DNA of 64,000 nucleotides from Chanos chanos (Eukaryota > Chordata > Actinopteri > Gonorynchiformes > Chanidae): NCBI RefSeq assembly GCF_902362185.1, contig NC_044503.1, forward strand, positions 11,755,457 to 11,819,456, given 5' to 3'. Under the pieces are notes generated by a model, which was not told where the DNA came from, searched no databases, and was given only the letters and a program-made list of their open reading frames with translations. Below are positions 51,590 through 63,113 of this stretch, piece after piece; the stretch's first letter is position 1, and every line of letters begins with the position of its first letter. The position numbers and the translations under genes were made by a program.

Positions 51590-52190
51590 GTACTGCTGTC
51601 GTCTTGTGCAGGGTGGTGGTGCAGAGAAACGTAGGGATTCTTACTCTATCCTTACCCTACATATTGGCAAGGTTTGCTGTTTCAGCTCACTTGGAGATGA
51701 CTTTGTTGTCTACTTAAACAGGGTGTTAGAGATGTGGAATGTAGGGACAGTTCTGATTCTGTAGTGTCCAAACCGTGAGTGTCAAGCTACTGAGGCTGGA
51801 ACTGTTTGATCTGTGGCATTGCTGTCTTATTGTCTACATAAAGAGGGTGTCAGAACAAAAGCATGAATAGACAGTATTGGCCATGCTTAGGTTACTGGTC
51901 TAAATCCATGCCGGGATCAGGTTCTCTGCTGGATGCCCTGAATCCAAATTTCTATAGCTACCAAGGCAGAGAGCTTCCTGTCCTCACAAGTTTCCTTTCT
52001 GGAGGCCCACTAGCCCACACTGAATGTCTACTGTTTGTGAGGAGTTCACAGGAATTCATACTATTCCAAAGATTCAACCAATAAGCAGAAGACACATAAT
52101 TTAATTCAAGACCACTACCACAGCCTGCTCCAGCTAAATTACAAAGATACTGTCGCTACATGTTTTAATCCTGGCTGGATAATTTACAAT

Positions 52191-53139
52191 TAGAGCTGTC
52201 AAATGATTAAAAAAAATAATCACATGGCAGACTGTGATTGATCTCTATTAAAAACATTTTTTGGCTGATGTGTCACTTTAACTTTAAATGAACCGTTAAA
52301 TGATATAGTGTTGTAAACATGAAAATAGAAGATACATTACAGTGTTCTGTGCTGCTGTCAGGAACTGTTGGGCACACGCCTCTACGAAGTGCCTCTCCTC
52401 TGTTTTCATAACGGTTAACGCAAAAGACATAAGTTCACATCGTTTATCGATTAAATGTGCTGTTACACCCTGATAATTGAAGTTACTGATAGAGGTCCTG
52501 TCGTCTCCTGTCAGTGCAATATACTGTGCTTCAGCCAACACATCCTCTTTTTCTGTTTTTTTTTTTTCACACAGTTCGTGAATTTTCGTTACAATGGTAC
52601 CTCGAGAAGGTGGCTTGTAGTCGGGGTCAGACGATGCAATTCTAATAGCCTCTGCCAGTCCCTTGTACTCGACCATGTTAATGGGTCTACAGCCCATGGC
52701 AATCCATTTTGTAATCTCAGAAGTCAATTTATCCGCGGTGAACTTTGCCATCGACCGCCGGTCAGTTAACGCGGTTTGACAAATGCTAGCAAGTTTTGCG
52801 GAGAGTCTCATACGGATTAGCATCAAGCTGAATAGAGGTACCTTAAACTTGTTGTACTTCGATCAAAGGCAAATTCTTTGATACAGTGCGTACGTACAAC
52901 GATATTTCTATCGAATATTCCATCAGCTTTTGGCTTATATTCGAACAATACTTTCAGAGAGCCGAATAAAGCTTGGCTGTTTCTAACAGAGTCCATCCAA
53001 AAAATTAGCGCTTGTATGACGTGACGGGTCAGAGGTCGAGACATAAATTAACTGCGTTATTTATTTATTTAATTAAAAAAAAACCCCGCATTAATCTTAA
53101 AACGATCTTAAAAGTTACGCGTTAACTTTGACAGCCCTA
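52191..53139 (-). mobile_element. Truncated hAT DNA transposon with BED-finger transposase remnant
   Basis: A 949-bp element with inverted ends TAGAGCTGTCAAA and TTTGACAGCCCTA; flanks TTTACAAT and TTTATCTA are a weak 8-bp duplication. On the minus strand, 53044-52823 reads like a BED zinc finger (KPKADGI, TTSLRY) with finger residues partly lost. Then 52826-52296, in another frame, matches the N-terminal part of ZBED1-like hAT transposases (ITKWIAMGCRPINMVE, PPSRGTIVTKIHELCEKKK, SFALTVMKTEERHF, FVEACAQQFL). The catalytic RNase H-like half and the hATC dimerisation domain are missing. There is at least one frameshift, so it is a dead, internally deleted copy. Confidence 0.85.
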
Positions 53140-53149
53140 TTTATCTAGT

Positions 53150-54560
53150 GTTACAGAACCATTACAAGAAGAACCAGTTATTTTTTTGCTTTGTTACCAC
53201 AGACTCTTACGGGGCCTATGTCAGAGATCAATACAGTCATTCTCTTGTGACTGTTATTCCTTATTGTATCAACTGTTTTTTATTCAATCTGGAAGGGACT
53301 CTCTCAGGGAACTTATATGTACTATGTACATATGTACTAACTGTCTATGAAAATATACCTGCCTTTACATTTACTCCACAAACTAACGGACCTGCCGTAA
53401 AGTGGACTTCACATTCTCATCTGATTCCATGCATCAGCAATGTCATCTGTCCTGATATTGATGTGTTTACTCTAATACATCCACTGGGGTCATGATGAGG
53501 TTATCTTATGTAAATACGAGGTACATGGTATCCAGTAAGTGGTTTGTTATTTTTTAACGGGGGGGGGTGGCCCAATGATCACTGACACTACTCTATAGAG
53601 TATATAGGGGGATGGCAGGTTAACAAGGGGGATGCATTTTGGTCATTTTGCTAACAAGCTGGATGGCACCCCCCCCCCCCCCCCCCCCATCGCCCTATAA
53701 ATTACCTACTGATGGTATCAACACCTTTCTAGCCCTCACCCATAGTTTTTCTAAAGCTCAAGGTGATGAAGCCTGCATGCATCTCTTTCATTCTTCATAA
53801 GCAGGTGCTCCAAAGCTCACAGTTCCAACTAACGTGCCCGAAATATGGGCTGACTGAGCTTCAATAGATCAAATGTGCCATAGATTAATATACAGCATGG
53901 TAGGAAACTTCTCTACAGGACCAAATGATTGTTGTTCTAATATTAACATCTACTCTCCTCATTTTACTACCCTTACCCAGGACTTAGAAAATCACACTGG
54001 TGTTATGTACAATTCATGGTTGGTTTCTGATGGAATACTGCTTCCAACAGTGAATAATTCATATTTTGTATGTGGTTATGGTGCCTATGCTTTGATTGGT
54101 CTGGTTCATGCTATGCTGCTTATGTTGTACCACATCTGATGAGACAGTTATGTTCATTGTGGGAACATCTTGGAATGAGATGTGCTGTTACAGAGACAGA
54201 ATGTTTCTTTATGATGTCATTTCCAGCATACGGCACAAGCAAAAGCTGCCTGTGAACTCATAAGCTTTGCATCCTCTCTTGAGAAGTTAACTAAAGATGC
54301 TGTAGACACCCTGCAGGAGCTTAATGCTGAGATGGTGGTTCTAAGTACAAATGTTGAGAGCAGGGCCCGTGCTTTAATTGGATAAGAATGTTGTACACAC
54401 ATACCAGATGTATCCTCTAACATTGCAAGTTTGGCTTGCCATATGCGAGAGGGCGGCAGTGGTGTTGAGAACTCAGATTATCAAGATGATGCTGCAGTAC
54501 GGTCAGCCAGTGATGGAGATTCTTCAATACCATGAGAGAAAACACCCATAAAAAGAGACT
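53150..54560 (+). pseudogene. Broken endogenous retrovirus env fossil
   Basis: Fragments in this stretch resemble a fish endogenous retrovirus envelope: a surface-subunit-like part on the left and a transmembrane-subunit-like part with a coiled-coil region on the right. It is broken, with several breaks. No gag, pol or paired LTRs were recognised in the window. AATAAA near 54680 may belong to it or to other sequence. It is old by its state. Family beyond retroviral env is not certain. Confidence 0.5.
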
Positions 54561-55207
54561 GTATGCTCTTCTCCCCATTAATTCCCACATGGAGAAAACT
54601 TGAAACAATGAACAATGAACTCCAAAAGTTTATAAATCATATTTTTTGTGCATCGTTGTGGCCTCCATTTCAACACGTGAAATAAACCTCATTGCTCTTT
54701 GTTGCAAACTCTGTTGTTTTTTAACTACCGCCTGCTAAGACTGCGACCACGAACCCCCGGATATATGTGCAAATGGTACAGTCCGGAAGAATCTCTGGTA
54801 AGGCCGTGCAGTGTTCGGAATCAGAACTCTGAACTCCGACCGTTCTGTAAATTGCAAATGACTAACGGTCTGTTGAGTAAACATTAAGTCTGTGTCCTCG
54901 AGGAGCTGTTACATCAGCTTCAAAGATTGTTTCATTACGCATTTTGTGACACTGCCTGTGAATAGCTACATGCTATGTTTTGGTTCGTTTGTCGATTCAG
55001 CCTGTAGAAGGCATTGACTTTGTGCGATTTTGACTCTCACTTTCACTATCCTGTTTAAATGGTTGTTAAACGGTGCATTTGTGTTGCAGACCGATTTCAC
55101 CCGACTGTTTTGTTTGCAGTGGTTCGCATTCTTACCATCAGCGTTTGACAGTTGCACGGTATTTATGACATAATTGTTAGAAATCGCCACCGCAGCCCAA
55201 AGTTACG
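54561..55207 (+). promoter_or_regulatory. apeh: Spacer and probable apeh promoter
   Basis: No coding frame is supported. Locally GC-richer patches (CTGCGACCACGAACC near 54740, CACCGCAGCC near 55188) precede the apeh ATG. The start site of transcription cannot be placed. Confidence 0.35.
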
Positions 55208-58200
55208 ATGCAGTCCGAGATAACTGAGGTATTCGGGCAGTTAAACCACTTTCCCAGCCCTCTCGCAGCATCCGTCTCTGTGTACCCTGAAGCAACAACT
55301 GGCTCCGTAAACAAACACATTTCAGTATCCACTGGTAAGAACCTGTATACTGCAACATGCAACATTTTTTCTATAGTCTTATATAGTTTTTGATGTGTTT
55401 GGTACATTGTTTAAAATGCGTCGGCGTTTGCGAATGTTTGCATGTCTTCCAGAGTGGAATCAGTGCGAGTCAGGCAGGGCGGCCAGATTGCGGTTCTCTC
55501 AGCACTGGACCCTACAGTGTGACAGGGGAACAGTGCTACAAATTTTACCATCAGGACCATGTATGCACACTCAAGGAGAGTGAGTGAGAAACAAAAACAC
55601 ACATTTTCTCTTCATATCACACATGGACTACACATTCTGTTCACAAACCGTCACTCACACAGTTCCTCTACATACACAGGTTGCTAAGCAGTCATTCAGC
55701 CTCTGGAGAACTGCGAGCAGTTGTCAGGGAAACCAGTGGTTCTGGTGCAGGACGGCAGTACTTGGAGGTGAGAATGAACAAGTCTAGTTACTGATTCGGC
55801 AAGTGAAAATCATATTCTGAGGAAGAACTGACAAATTTTCTTTCCAATATTTAAAAACACAGAAATGGACTTCCACGTATGAATTAATTTAACTTGCCGT
55901 TTTTTAAAAGATAACACACAACTCACTAAAAGGTGTAACCAATCACAGCCTGTTTTATTCACATGACAAACCCACCACTGGTCTCATAATATGACAAGTT
56001 CACACTCAATAAAATTAACACTGATAGAACATGTATATTGGTGTTCTGGGTTAAAAAAAAAGCCATTAAAACACCAGTTTGGAATGAATTAAACTGAAAT
56101 TTAAAATGAGATTATGGCCAGTGTAACATACTAAATTTAATGCAGATGCAAGCTTGTGATTGCAGTTTATTTCTCCTCATGAGAAATGAGTTTGGCAGCA
56201 GTGTGCTGTCCTGCACCCCTGTAATCGAGCTTTAAATAGAGCAAAGGTCACCATTATTACTCATTATTTGTAATCTGCAGATGTATACATTTATGAATCT
56301 TAACTGTCGTAATTAGACCGGGATCCTTGATGATCTCAATATGTAGAAATGCTTTCTTTTCCAGGTGTGGGGTAAGCACGGTCTGGTGAAAAGTCTGGAT
56401 CTCACCTCTCTAAACAGACACGGAAAAGTCTATGAGGATGGTAAGGACATTTTCTGATGCTTAAGTTTCGCTGCATTATGTTCCCCTCGTAGAATCTGGC
56501 CATAGACGCGCGTGTGTTGGCCTATTCTATTAATATGTGTGTATTTGCAGCTCAGTTTGCTTGCCTTGATTGGTCGCCATGTGAACAGAAGTTACTGTAC
56601 GTCGCTGAAAGAAAGAGACCAAAGGTGGAGCCGTCAGGAGATTCAGCGTCTATGGCGAGTAATGACGGCTCAGAGACAAAAACGACAGACAAGGTGAGCC
56701 CCTAAGGGTTCTTGGGTTGGTTTTCATAGTGCACCATGGAAACTCTAACCGTGAAAGTTACTATAACAAACATGTCTTATTGCTCTTCCAAAAGCACTAG
56801 TGTGTCCAGAATATTAATGTTTAAAATGATAGAGTTTTAAAGTCTGTCGTTGTGTGAGGGAAATTTGGAGTCCCTTGTAATGAGAGTTGCTAATTCTCAG
56901 AGACAACAAACTTCAGATGTGATGAATCATTTTCCTTTATAACATGATCATGGGAGAAGCACACCTCAGAGATGAAACGCAGCTCTCACTGAGGTTAACA
57001 AGTGCAGAGCTTTTCATACAGTAAGGCACCCTTCCAAGGACATGTGTGGGGGTATGCAAGATCATTTTTCTTATGGAACACCGGATACTTGGTGTTTGCT
57101 CCCAGGTGTTGCAGACACACAGAGGCCTTGTCTTCTACATAATAAATGCTCATTGCTCTAAACACACGGACACATTTTGCAGCATATGGTAATTAAGCAA
57201 GCACAGGTCCCTATGATATTAATACTTTCCCCTGACAATAGCCACAAGGTCCATTTTCCCTCTAGTTACAATCATAATGCAAAGTGATGTTTTTCCCGCA
57301 GTGGTTATGTTTTGTAAGACGTGTGATGTATTTGACGTAACACGTGCATATCACAGTTGTGAATATAGTGAATGGGAAAGAGGGGTTAATCTGGTGAGGA
57401 ATGAGTGTGTGTATGTTTGTGTGTGTTTTAGTTTAGGAGTGTGTGCATAGGGGACTGGGGAAGAGTGTTTTGTGGGGAAGAGTGCCTCTGTGCCCTGTGT
57501 TGCTGATTTATAGTAAGTATAGGAGAAGTGTTTGTGTGTGTTTTAGGAAAGGAGTGTGTGCATAGATGACTGGGGACAGGGTTTTGTGGGGGGAAAAGTA
57601 CTTCTGTGCTGTGTGTGGCTGATTTACGGAGGGGAGAGGTGTATGTTTGTGTTTTCTAGGACAGGAGTGTGTATGTGGAGGACTGGGGAGAGGGGCTGGT
57701 GGGGAAAAGTACTTCTGTGCTGTGTGTGGCTGATTTAAGGAAAGGAGAAGTGACTGTTCTGGAAGGTCCTCCTCTTCAGGTGTCTCCCGGTCAGGTAAGA
57801 CCCTACAGGTCCACCAACAGGCGTAAGTCTTACTTAGAGTTGTGTATTCCAGTGTGATGGAGCCATGCGTCAGATTATGTCTTAATGTCTTTATCTGCAG
57901 GGTCTGTGGGCACCTGATGGGCGGGGTGTTGTTTTTGTGAGCTGGTGGCACGAACCATTTCGACTGGGTTTGAAGTTCTGCTCCAATCGCAGGTGGGATG
58001 TTGGCCACCGTGCTTTTTCCATGATGAGAGAGAGGATTAATTCTACTAGAAAGATAGGATTAAGCTGAAAATAGACCCTAGTAATGTGCATAGAAAACCA
58101 GAGTTCATTTTTTGAAAATACCAGTCATGAGCTTCTAATAAAAGCACACACCATCTTATATTTCAATCTAGCCAACGATGCTAAAAATTTGAATTATTTT

Positions 58201-58781
58201 TTTAATCTACATTCCAGATCGGCTCTTTTTTATCTTGACCTGACGGGAAACTGCGGTGAGCGTTTGGAAATGTTAATATTCGTAACTGTTTGTTACTTCT
58301 ATTACATTGTAGTAAATGTTGTTAATCTGTTTCAAATTACTGTCCTCGGTTTCATGTGACCTTGTCTCCTTTGCAGAACCCCTGTCCAGTGACTGTGTTT
58401 CGGTGCTGTGTCCTCGATTCAGTCCTGATGGCCGTTGGCTGGTGTACCTGCAGGGCCGAGTGTTTGGACCTCATCGCCAGTGTCTCAGTCTGTGGCTGGT
58501 CAGTACACACACTCATGTACACACGTAAACATGTTTTCATATACGCCTCAGGGAGCTTGGGATTCACTTGACCCGAGTAAGTGTTTAATAAAGGAGTAAG
58601 AACCGTGTCTGACAAGAACTATCCTTAATGTTCTTTTTCTCCCTTTTTTTCACTCCCTCAGTATAACTGGGAGAACAGAACGACCTCTGTGTTGGTGGAT
58701 GTAGTGAGGAGAGCAGAGAGAGGTACTAAGATACTCAAACACACACCCTGACCACTGTGATCAAATGTTACAACCTTGCCC

Positions 58782-58831
<50 letters not shown>

Positions 58832-60661
58832 AAAGGAGAGTTCGCCGGTTTGTACGATTCTCTCCCAACTCGCTGCTGGTCCTCAGACAGTCAGAGGGTT
58901 GTCTTCAGCACCGTCCGAGAGAATTGGAGGGTAACAGGACACATTCTAAACGATTTACTTTAAGATCCTAAATGATTTGCTTTATTTCCTTTAAGAATAG
59001 TACATGCAAACACCATGACACTTCAGAGATATTGGCTTTTGCTCGTATGAAATGAAGAAATGTATTCTGTAATGATTATTGATAGGAGGTACAGACACTT
59101 GTGAAATCTCTTTGTCAGGTTAAATGTTTTAAATCTCTGCTTCTACACCTCAATCCCATTTTCTGTTTTACCTCTTAGGAGATTTACACTGTGGACAAAG
59201 ACACTGGCAGAGTAACACGTCTCTCTAACAGTGAGTCTCATGGTTAAGCACTATTAGTGATGTGTAGTAAGATGAATAATTACTGATAGCATTACATTAG
59301 TCTACTGTTGCACCACATTCTGTCTGACTGTATATAACGGTTCAAGTGAAGCTGACTGTCTTATTGTATGAGCGTTGTATTATGGTGTGTGTCTTTTATA
59401 ATGGTATGTATGTTGTATAATGATATATGTCTATATATGCTTTATAATGGTATGTGTGTTGTATTATGGTATGTGTCTTTTATGATGGTATGTGTGCTGT
59501 ATAATGATATGTGTATTGTATTATGATTTGTGTCTTTTATAATGATGTATGTTGATCAGGTGTTGAGTTTGGCAGTTGGAAGCTGTTGACGATAGATCAG
59601 AATTTAATGGTGGCCTCTTGCTCCTCACCCAACAGACCATCAAGCCTGGTAATGCCCCTTAGTTCATTACAAAATATATAGACTTATTTCCCATGCCTGG
59701 TACTGCCTGTTAGTCCCATGTGCTGTATATAGACTTATTTCCCATGCCTGGTACTGCCTGTTAGTCCCATGTTCTGTATATAGACTTATTTTCCATGCCT
59801 GGTTCTGCCCCTCAGTTCCGATCACAAGATATTTTTAAGCGGTAAGCTTGACGGTAAAGCCCACAAAGTTACGTGAAAAACAACACTGCAACATTTTAAA
59901 GAACTTAAGTGAAATTTAAATATCTTCTGACTGCAATTAAAAAAAAGGAAAAGTAGCACCTCTCCCCCTAATAAGCTGTCTCTGTTGTATTGGTTGTGTC
60001 TCTGTCTCTGTCTCTGTGTAGGTAGTGGGGTTTCTGCCGGGTAACTGTGAGGCGGAGGGTGTGGTCTGGTCTCCTCTGGGTGACTCTGGTTCTTCCATTG
60101 ACCTGGACTGGACGACCCTGGAGGTCACGCCGGGGTCAGAGGAGGAAAACGCTCAGTTCTGTGAGTAGTGGATGAGAGGATGAAAGTTCTGCGGTGAGAC
60201 AAAACTGTAGGTGTTTCCCAGAAGACATTTAATGTTATAGTCTTTTAGTTAATGAAAGATGTAATTCAGCTGGTCTGAAAAGAGGCTGAATGACTCAAGT
60301 TATTGATCAAGGACATACAGTCATACTTCCCTCTTTTCTTTTTCTCATTTCTTTCATGCCTCCCCTTTTCTCTTCCTCTGTGTCTCTCTCTAGCTGGTTT
60401 GCATTTTGGGGCTTTGTTGCTGAAACCCTGTCGCTCTGCTTTGAATAAGAAGTTTCCTGTCGTAGTCTTTATTCATGGTAAGGGCATGTAATTCACTTAC
60501 AGTAAATCAATGTTTTCATCTTTGTTGTTTTAATAAAAAGTGTGTGTGTTCATGTTTGTAACGTTTCTTGTAGGTGGGCCTCACTCCACATTCTCAGCTG
60601 AATGGAATGTCACAGCTGCGGCTTTGATCAAACTGGGGTTTGCTGTATTAATGGGTGAGAC

Positions 60662-60692
<31 letters not shown>

Positions 60693-62002
60693 GGGGGGGG
60701 GGTTGTTATTTTGCTCACTCAGTCTTCTTAAACTCTCAGTCTGAACTATAAGAGTTGGAGCACCACTGTAAAAAGAAGCTATGATTTAAGTATCTGTTAT
60801 GAGATGAGCTGTAGTTGCCTTATTGGCATAAATTCAGGTTCAATGAGTTTCACAGTCCTGACCATCTGTCTTCTGAAGAGATGTGTGTGTTCCCTTGTTT
60901 GCAGTGAATTACCGTGGTTCCACAGGATATGGCCAGGACAGCATTGAGTCTCTCATTGGAAACATTGGCAGTCAGGATGTGAAAGATGTTCAAGTGAGTC
61001 ATATGTTTGTCCACCAGGGGGAGCAGTTTTATTCATTGCTCTAAACAATACACATACACACACATCAATATATTTTGATTTATAATAAAGTTATTCAGTC
61101 AAAAGTTTTTTTTTTTCCAGAGATTTGGTGGGTAACAAAGCAGTTATTAACCACTTATGATTTGTCTCTTGTCTCTTCATTTCTGTTTTTTCCCAGAGGG
61201 CAGTGCTGCATGCCCTACAGACTGATACGACCCTCGATCCCGAAAGGGTGGTGGTTATGGGTGGGTCACACGGGGGCTTCCTGGCCTGTCATCTGATTGG
61301 TCAGTATCCGAAGTTCTACCGAGCGTGTGCGGCACGGAACCCAGTCATCAACGCGGCGACTCTGCTTGGAACCAGTGACATTGTCGACTGGTATTAAAAC
61401 CCAGCCCTCATATACACAACTTCATACAGACAGAGTATATCTCATATACACGTCACATGACTTTAACAAACCAAAAATGAACCAACAGCTTTAAATGATG
61501 ATCCAGGATCCAACCCATATTTCTTCTGATACATGTAAAACCAGACACTCCCACTCCCTCTCTCAGTTACGTAAACCATGTCTTTTCTTATGTTTATTTT
61601 CTTATACCTCTATGAGCTCAGTGCTTCATACTCACATCTGTTTACTGTAGTGTCGGTGCCAGACTGATTTCTTCAGTGTTTAGTAAGTTTGTGATCATTG
61701 AACAGATTGAGCACAGAGGTTTCCTGAGGCTGACTTGAGTTCTGATTCTGACCCAGTATGAGTGTTATTTTTTTTTTTGCTGCTTATATCTGCAGGAGAT
61801 ACTCCTCTATTGGACTGCAATACAATTACAGCCAGCTACCCACTGCAGATGCTCTATCCATCATGCTGCAGAGATCACCTATTGCCCACGCTGCACAGGT
61901 AAACACACAGGCACACACACACTCTGTAGGACAAGCTCACGGTGAGTTATTGTGACGATGCTTGCGTTATGTTTGTCTCAGTAATATGTGTGTGTGTGTG
62001 TA

Positions 62003-62039
<37 letters not shown>

Positions 62040-62427
62040 TGTGTTATGTAGATTTGTGCCCCAGTGTTGCTGATGTTGGGTGGGAAGGATAAGAGAGTCT
62101 CCCCTTACCAGGGCCTGGAGCTCTACAAAGCCCTGAAGAGCCGGGAGTCTCCTGTTAGGTCAGAACACACACACACGCACGCACACACACACACACGCAC
62201 ACACATACACAGACACACACAAACTCCCATCTGTCTTTTTTTTTTTACATCTGTCCATCCATCCTGTTTTCATTTCTTCTCTCTCTCTCTCTCTCTGTCC
62301 TCTGTGTGTCTCTCTCAGGTTGCTGTGGTTTGCTGAAGACGGCCACTCTCTCTCTAAAGTGAGCACTCAAGTCAACTGCTTCCTCAACATTGCCCTGTGG
62401 TTCCAGGAGCATCTTAACATGACATAA
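55208..62427 (+). CDS. apeh: Acylaminoacyl-peptide hydrolase
   Basis: Cytosolic serine peptidase of the prolyl oligopeptidase family (S9C) that removes acylated N-terminal residues from peptides. Coding exons: 55208-55334, 55453-55579, 55680-55767, 56365-56440, 56551-56693, 57660-57794, 57901-57992, 58218-58255, 58377-58498, 58662-58722, 58836-58930, 59179-59230, 59560-59651, 60022-60160, 60394-60477, 60574-60654, 60905-60993, 61197-61390, 61796-61898, 62052-62158, 62319-62427. They total 2154 nt, or 717 residues (human 732). The N-terminal half is the beta-propeller ([25 protein letters not shown]-type [10 protein letters not shown]). The C-terminal half is the alpha/beta hydrolase. The triad is Ser571 in GGSHGG, Asp659 in GGKDKRV and His691 in EDGHS, each 16 lower than in human. 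The oxyanion region HGGPHS is present. Confidence 0.95.
57426..57659 (+). repeat. apeh: Two decayed tandem copies of apeh exon 6
   Basis: Just before the coding exon at 57660 lie two earlier copies of the same segment, each with a TTTTAG acceptor-like start (ending 57431 and 57546), at spacings of 115 and 113 bases. Both keep GGAGTGTGTG, GACTGGGG, GTGGGG and the GCTGATTTA block of the real exon. Copy 2 reads [15 protein letters not shown] and then shifts frame relative to the real exon [15 protein letters not shown]. They look like exon duplications that lost coding sense, or an expansion of a GT-rich minisatellite that includes the exon. Confidence 0.75.
58784..58830 (+). repeat. CT microsatellite forming an apeh splice acceptor tract
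   Basis: CT dinucleotide run of about 44 bases, ending six bases before the exon at 58836; it supplies the whole pyrimidine tract. Confidence 0.9.
59380..59550 (+). repeat. Degenerate AT-rich minisatellite in apeh intron 12
   Basis: Units alternate between TTTTATAATGGTATGT and GTTGTATAATGATATGT forms, with TATTATGGTATGTGTC, for about 170 bases ending just before the exon at 59560. Confidence 0.6.
59640..59815 (+). repeat. apeh: 51-bp minisatellite repeating the apeh exon 13 donor
   Basis: About three and a half units of GCCTGGTACTGCCTGTTAGT...ATAGACTTATTTCCCAT start inside the end of the exon at 59651. The first unit contains the true donor CCTG/GTAATG. Later units repeat it as CCTG/GTACTG twice and CCTG/GTTCTG once. 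Confidence 0.75.
61986..62038 (+). repeat. GT microsatellite before apeh exon 20
   Basis: Interrupted GT run ending about 13 bases before the exon at 62052. A CA run (62163-62220) follows directly after the same exon. Confidence 0.9.
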
Positions 62428-63073
62428 CTGTTTACTGCTCAACACAAAAACATCTTAACACATCTTAAAAACACATCTTAATCTCACATAACTGTCTACT
62501 GCTCGGCACTCAGCACATAAAAACAGATGGTCACACCCAGAGCTAGGAAAACAGAAACGCACAATTCTCCTTGCGTTAGTCAACCTTACAATGACCTTAT
62601 TGCTTTGATCTACAGGCTCTGTCTTCGGGAGTCTAATAACCTAACTGTACTTCTACAGAAGTACAAGAGGAATCAGTGTTGATTTCGGACGTTTCCCCAG
62701 TTTGTACACCAGGGGGCAGGCCAGCCCGCATTGTGCTTAGACGCTGTCATCTCAGTACAATTCAGGATAATGTAATCCTGATTATGGCTGTAAAACTTCC
62801 TGTAAAAGCTAAACTGATCATTTGTATAACAAAAGCTAAACTATCAGTATGTTGTTTGATAATTTTAAAATGTTCCAATCAAATGTTTAGATATGGGGAG
62901 AATAATGAGGAATCTGGCCATTGCTGTTGTCAGATGTTATCAGTATCATTCTGCTGCCTTTAAGTAAGTCAGCGCTCAAGCCAATACTGTATTAATACAG
63001 ATAGTCAAAACTCAGGCTTTCATTCCAGACAAATAGCTTGATTCTGAAGAAAAAATTAAATCCAGTTGGAAAT

Positions 63074-63113
<40 letters not shown>

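Larger units (their letters stand above)
50060..51990 (+). repeat. Tandem repeat array of about 690-bp units carrying tRNA-Asn
   Basis: The three tRNA starts are 706 and 688 bases apart. Spacer blocks recur in order: TGACACTGCTGTCTTCTTGT, CAGGGTGTTAGAGCAGAGGAATG-like, CTTAGGTTAC, AAATCCATGCC, GTCAGGTTCCCCACTG. They are near 50670, 51070 and, more decayed, 51820-51920. The array looks like segmental tandem duplication of one tRNA locus, with the last unit most diverged. Confidence 0.75.

Noticed and set aside
55561-55562. Alternative donor GTATGC for apeh exon 2 at 55561
   Set aside because: It gives the wrong phase for exon 3; the GTGAGT at 55580 restores GELLS, matching human APEH.
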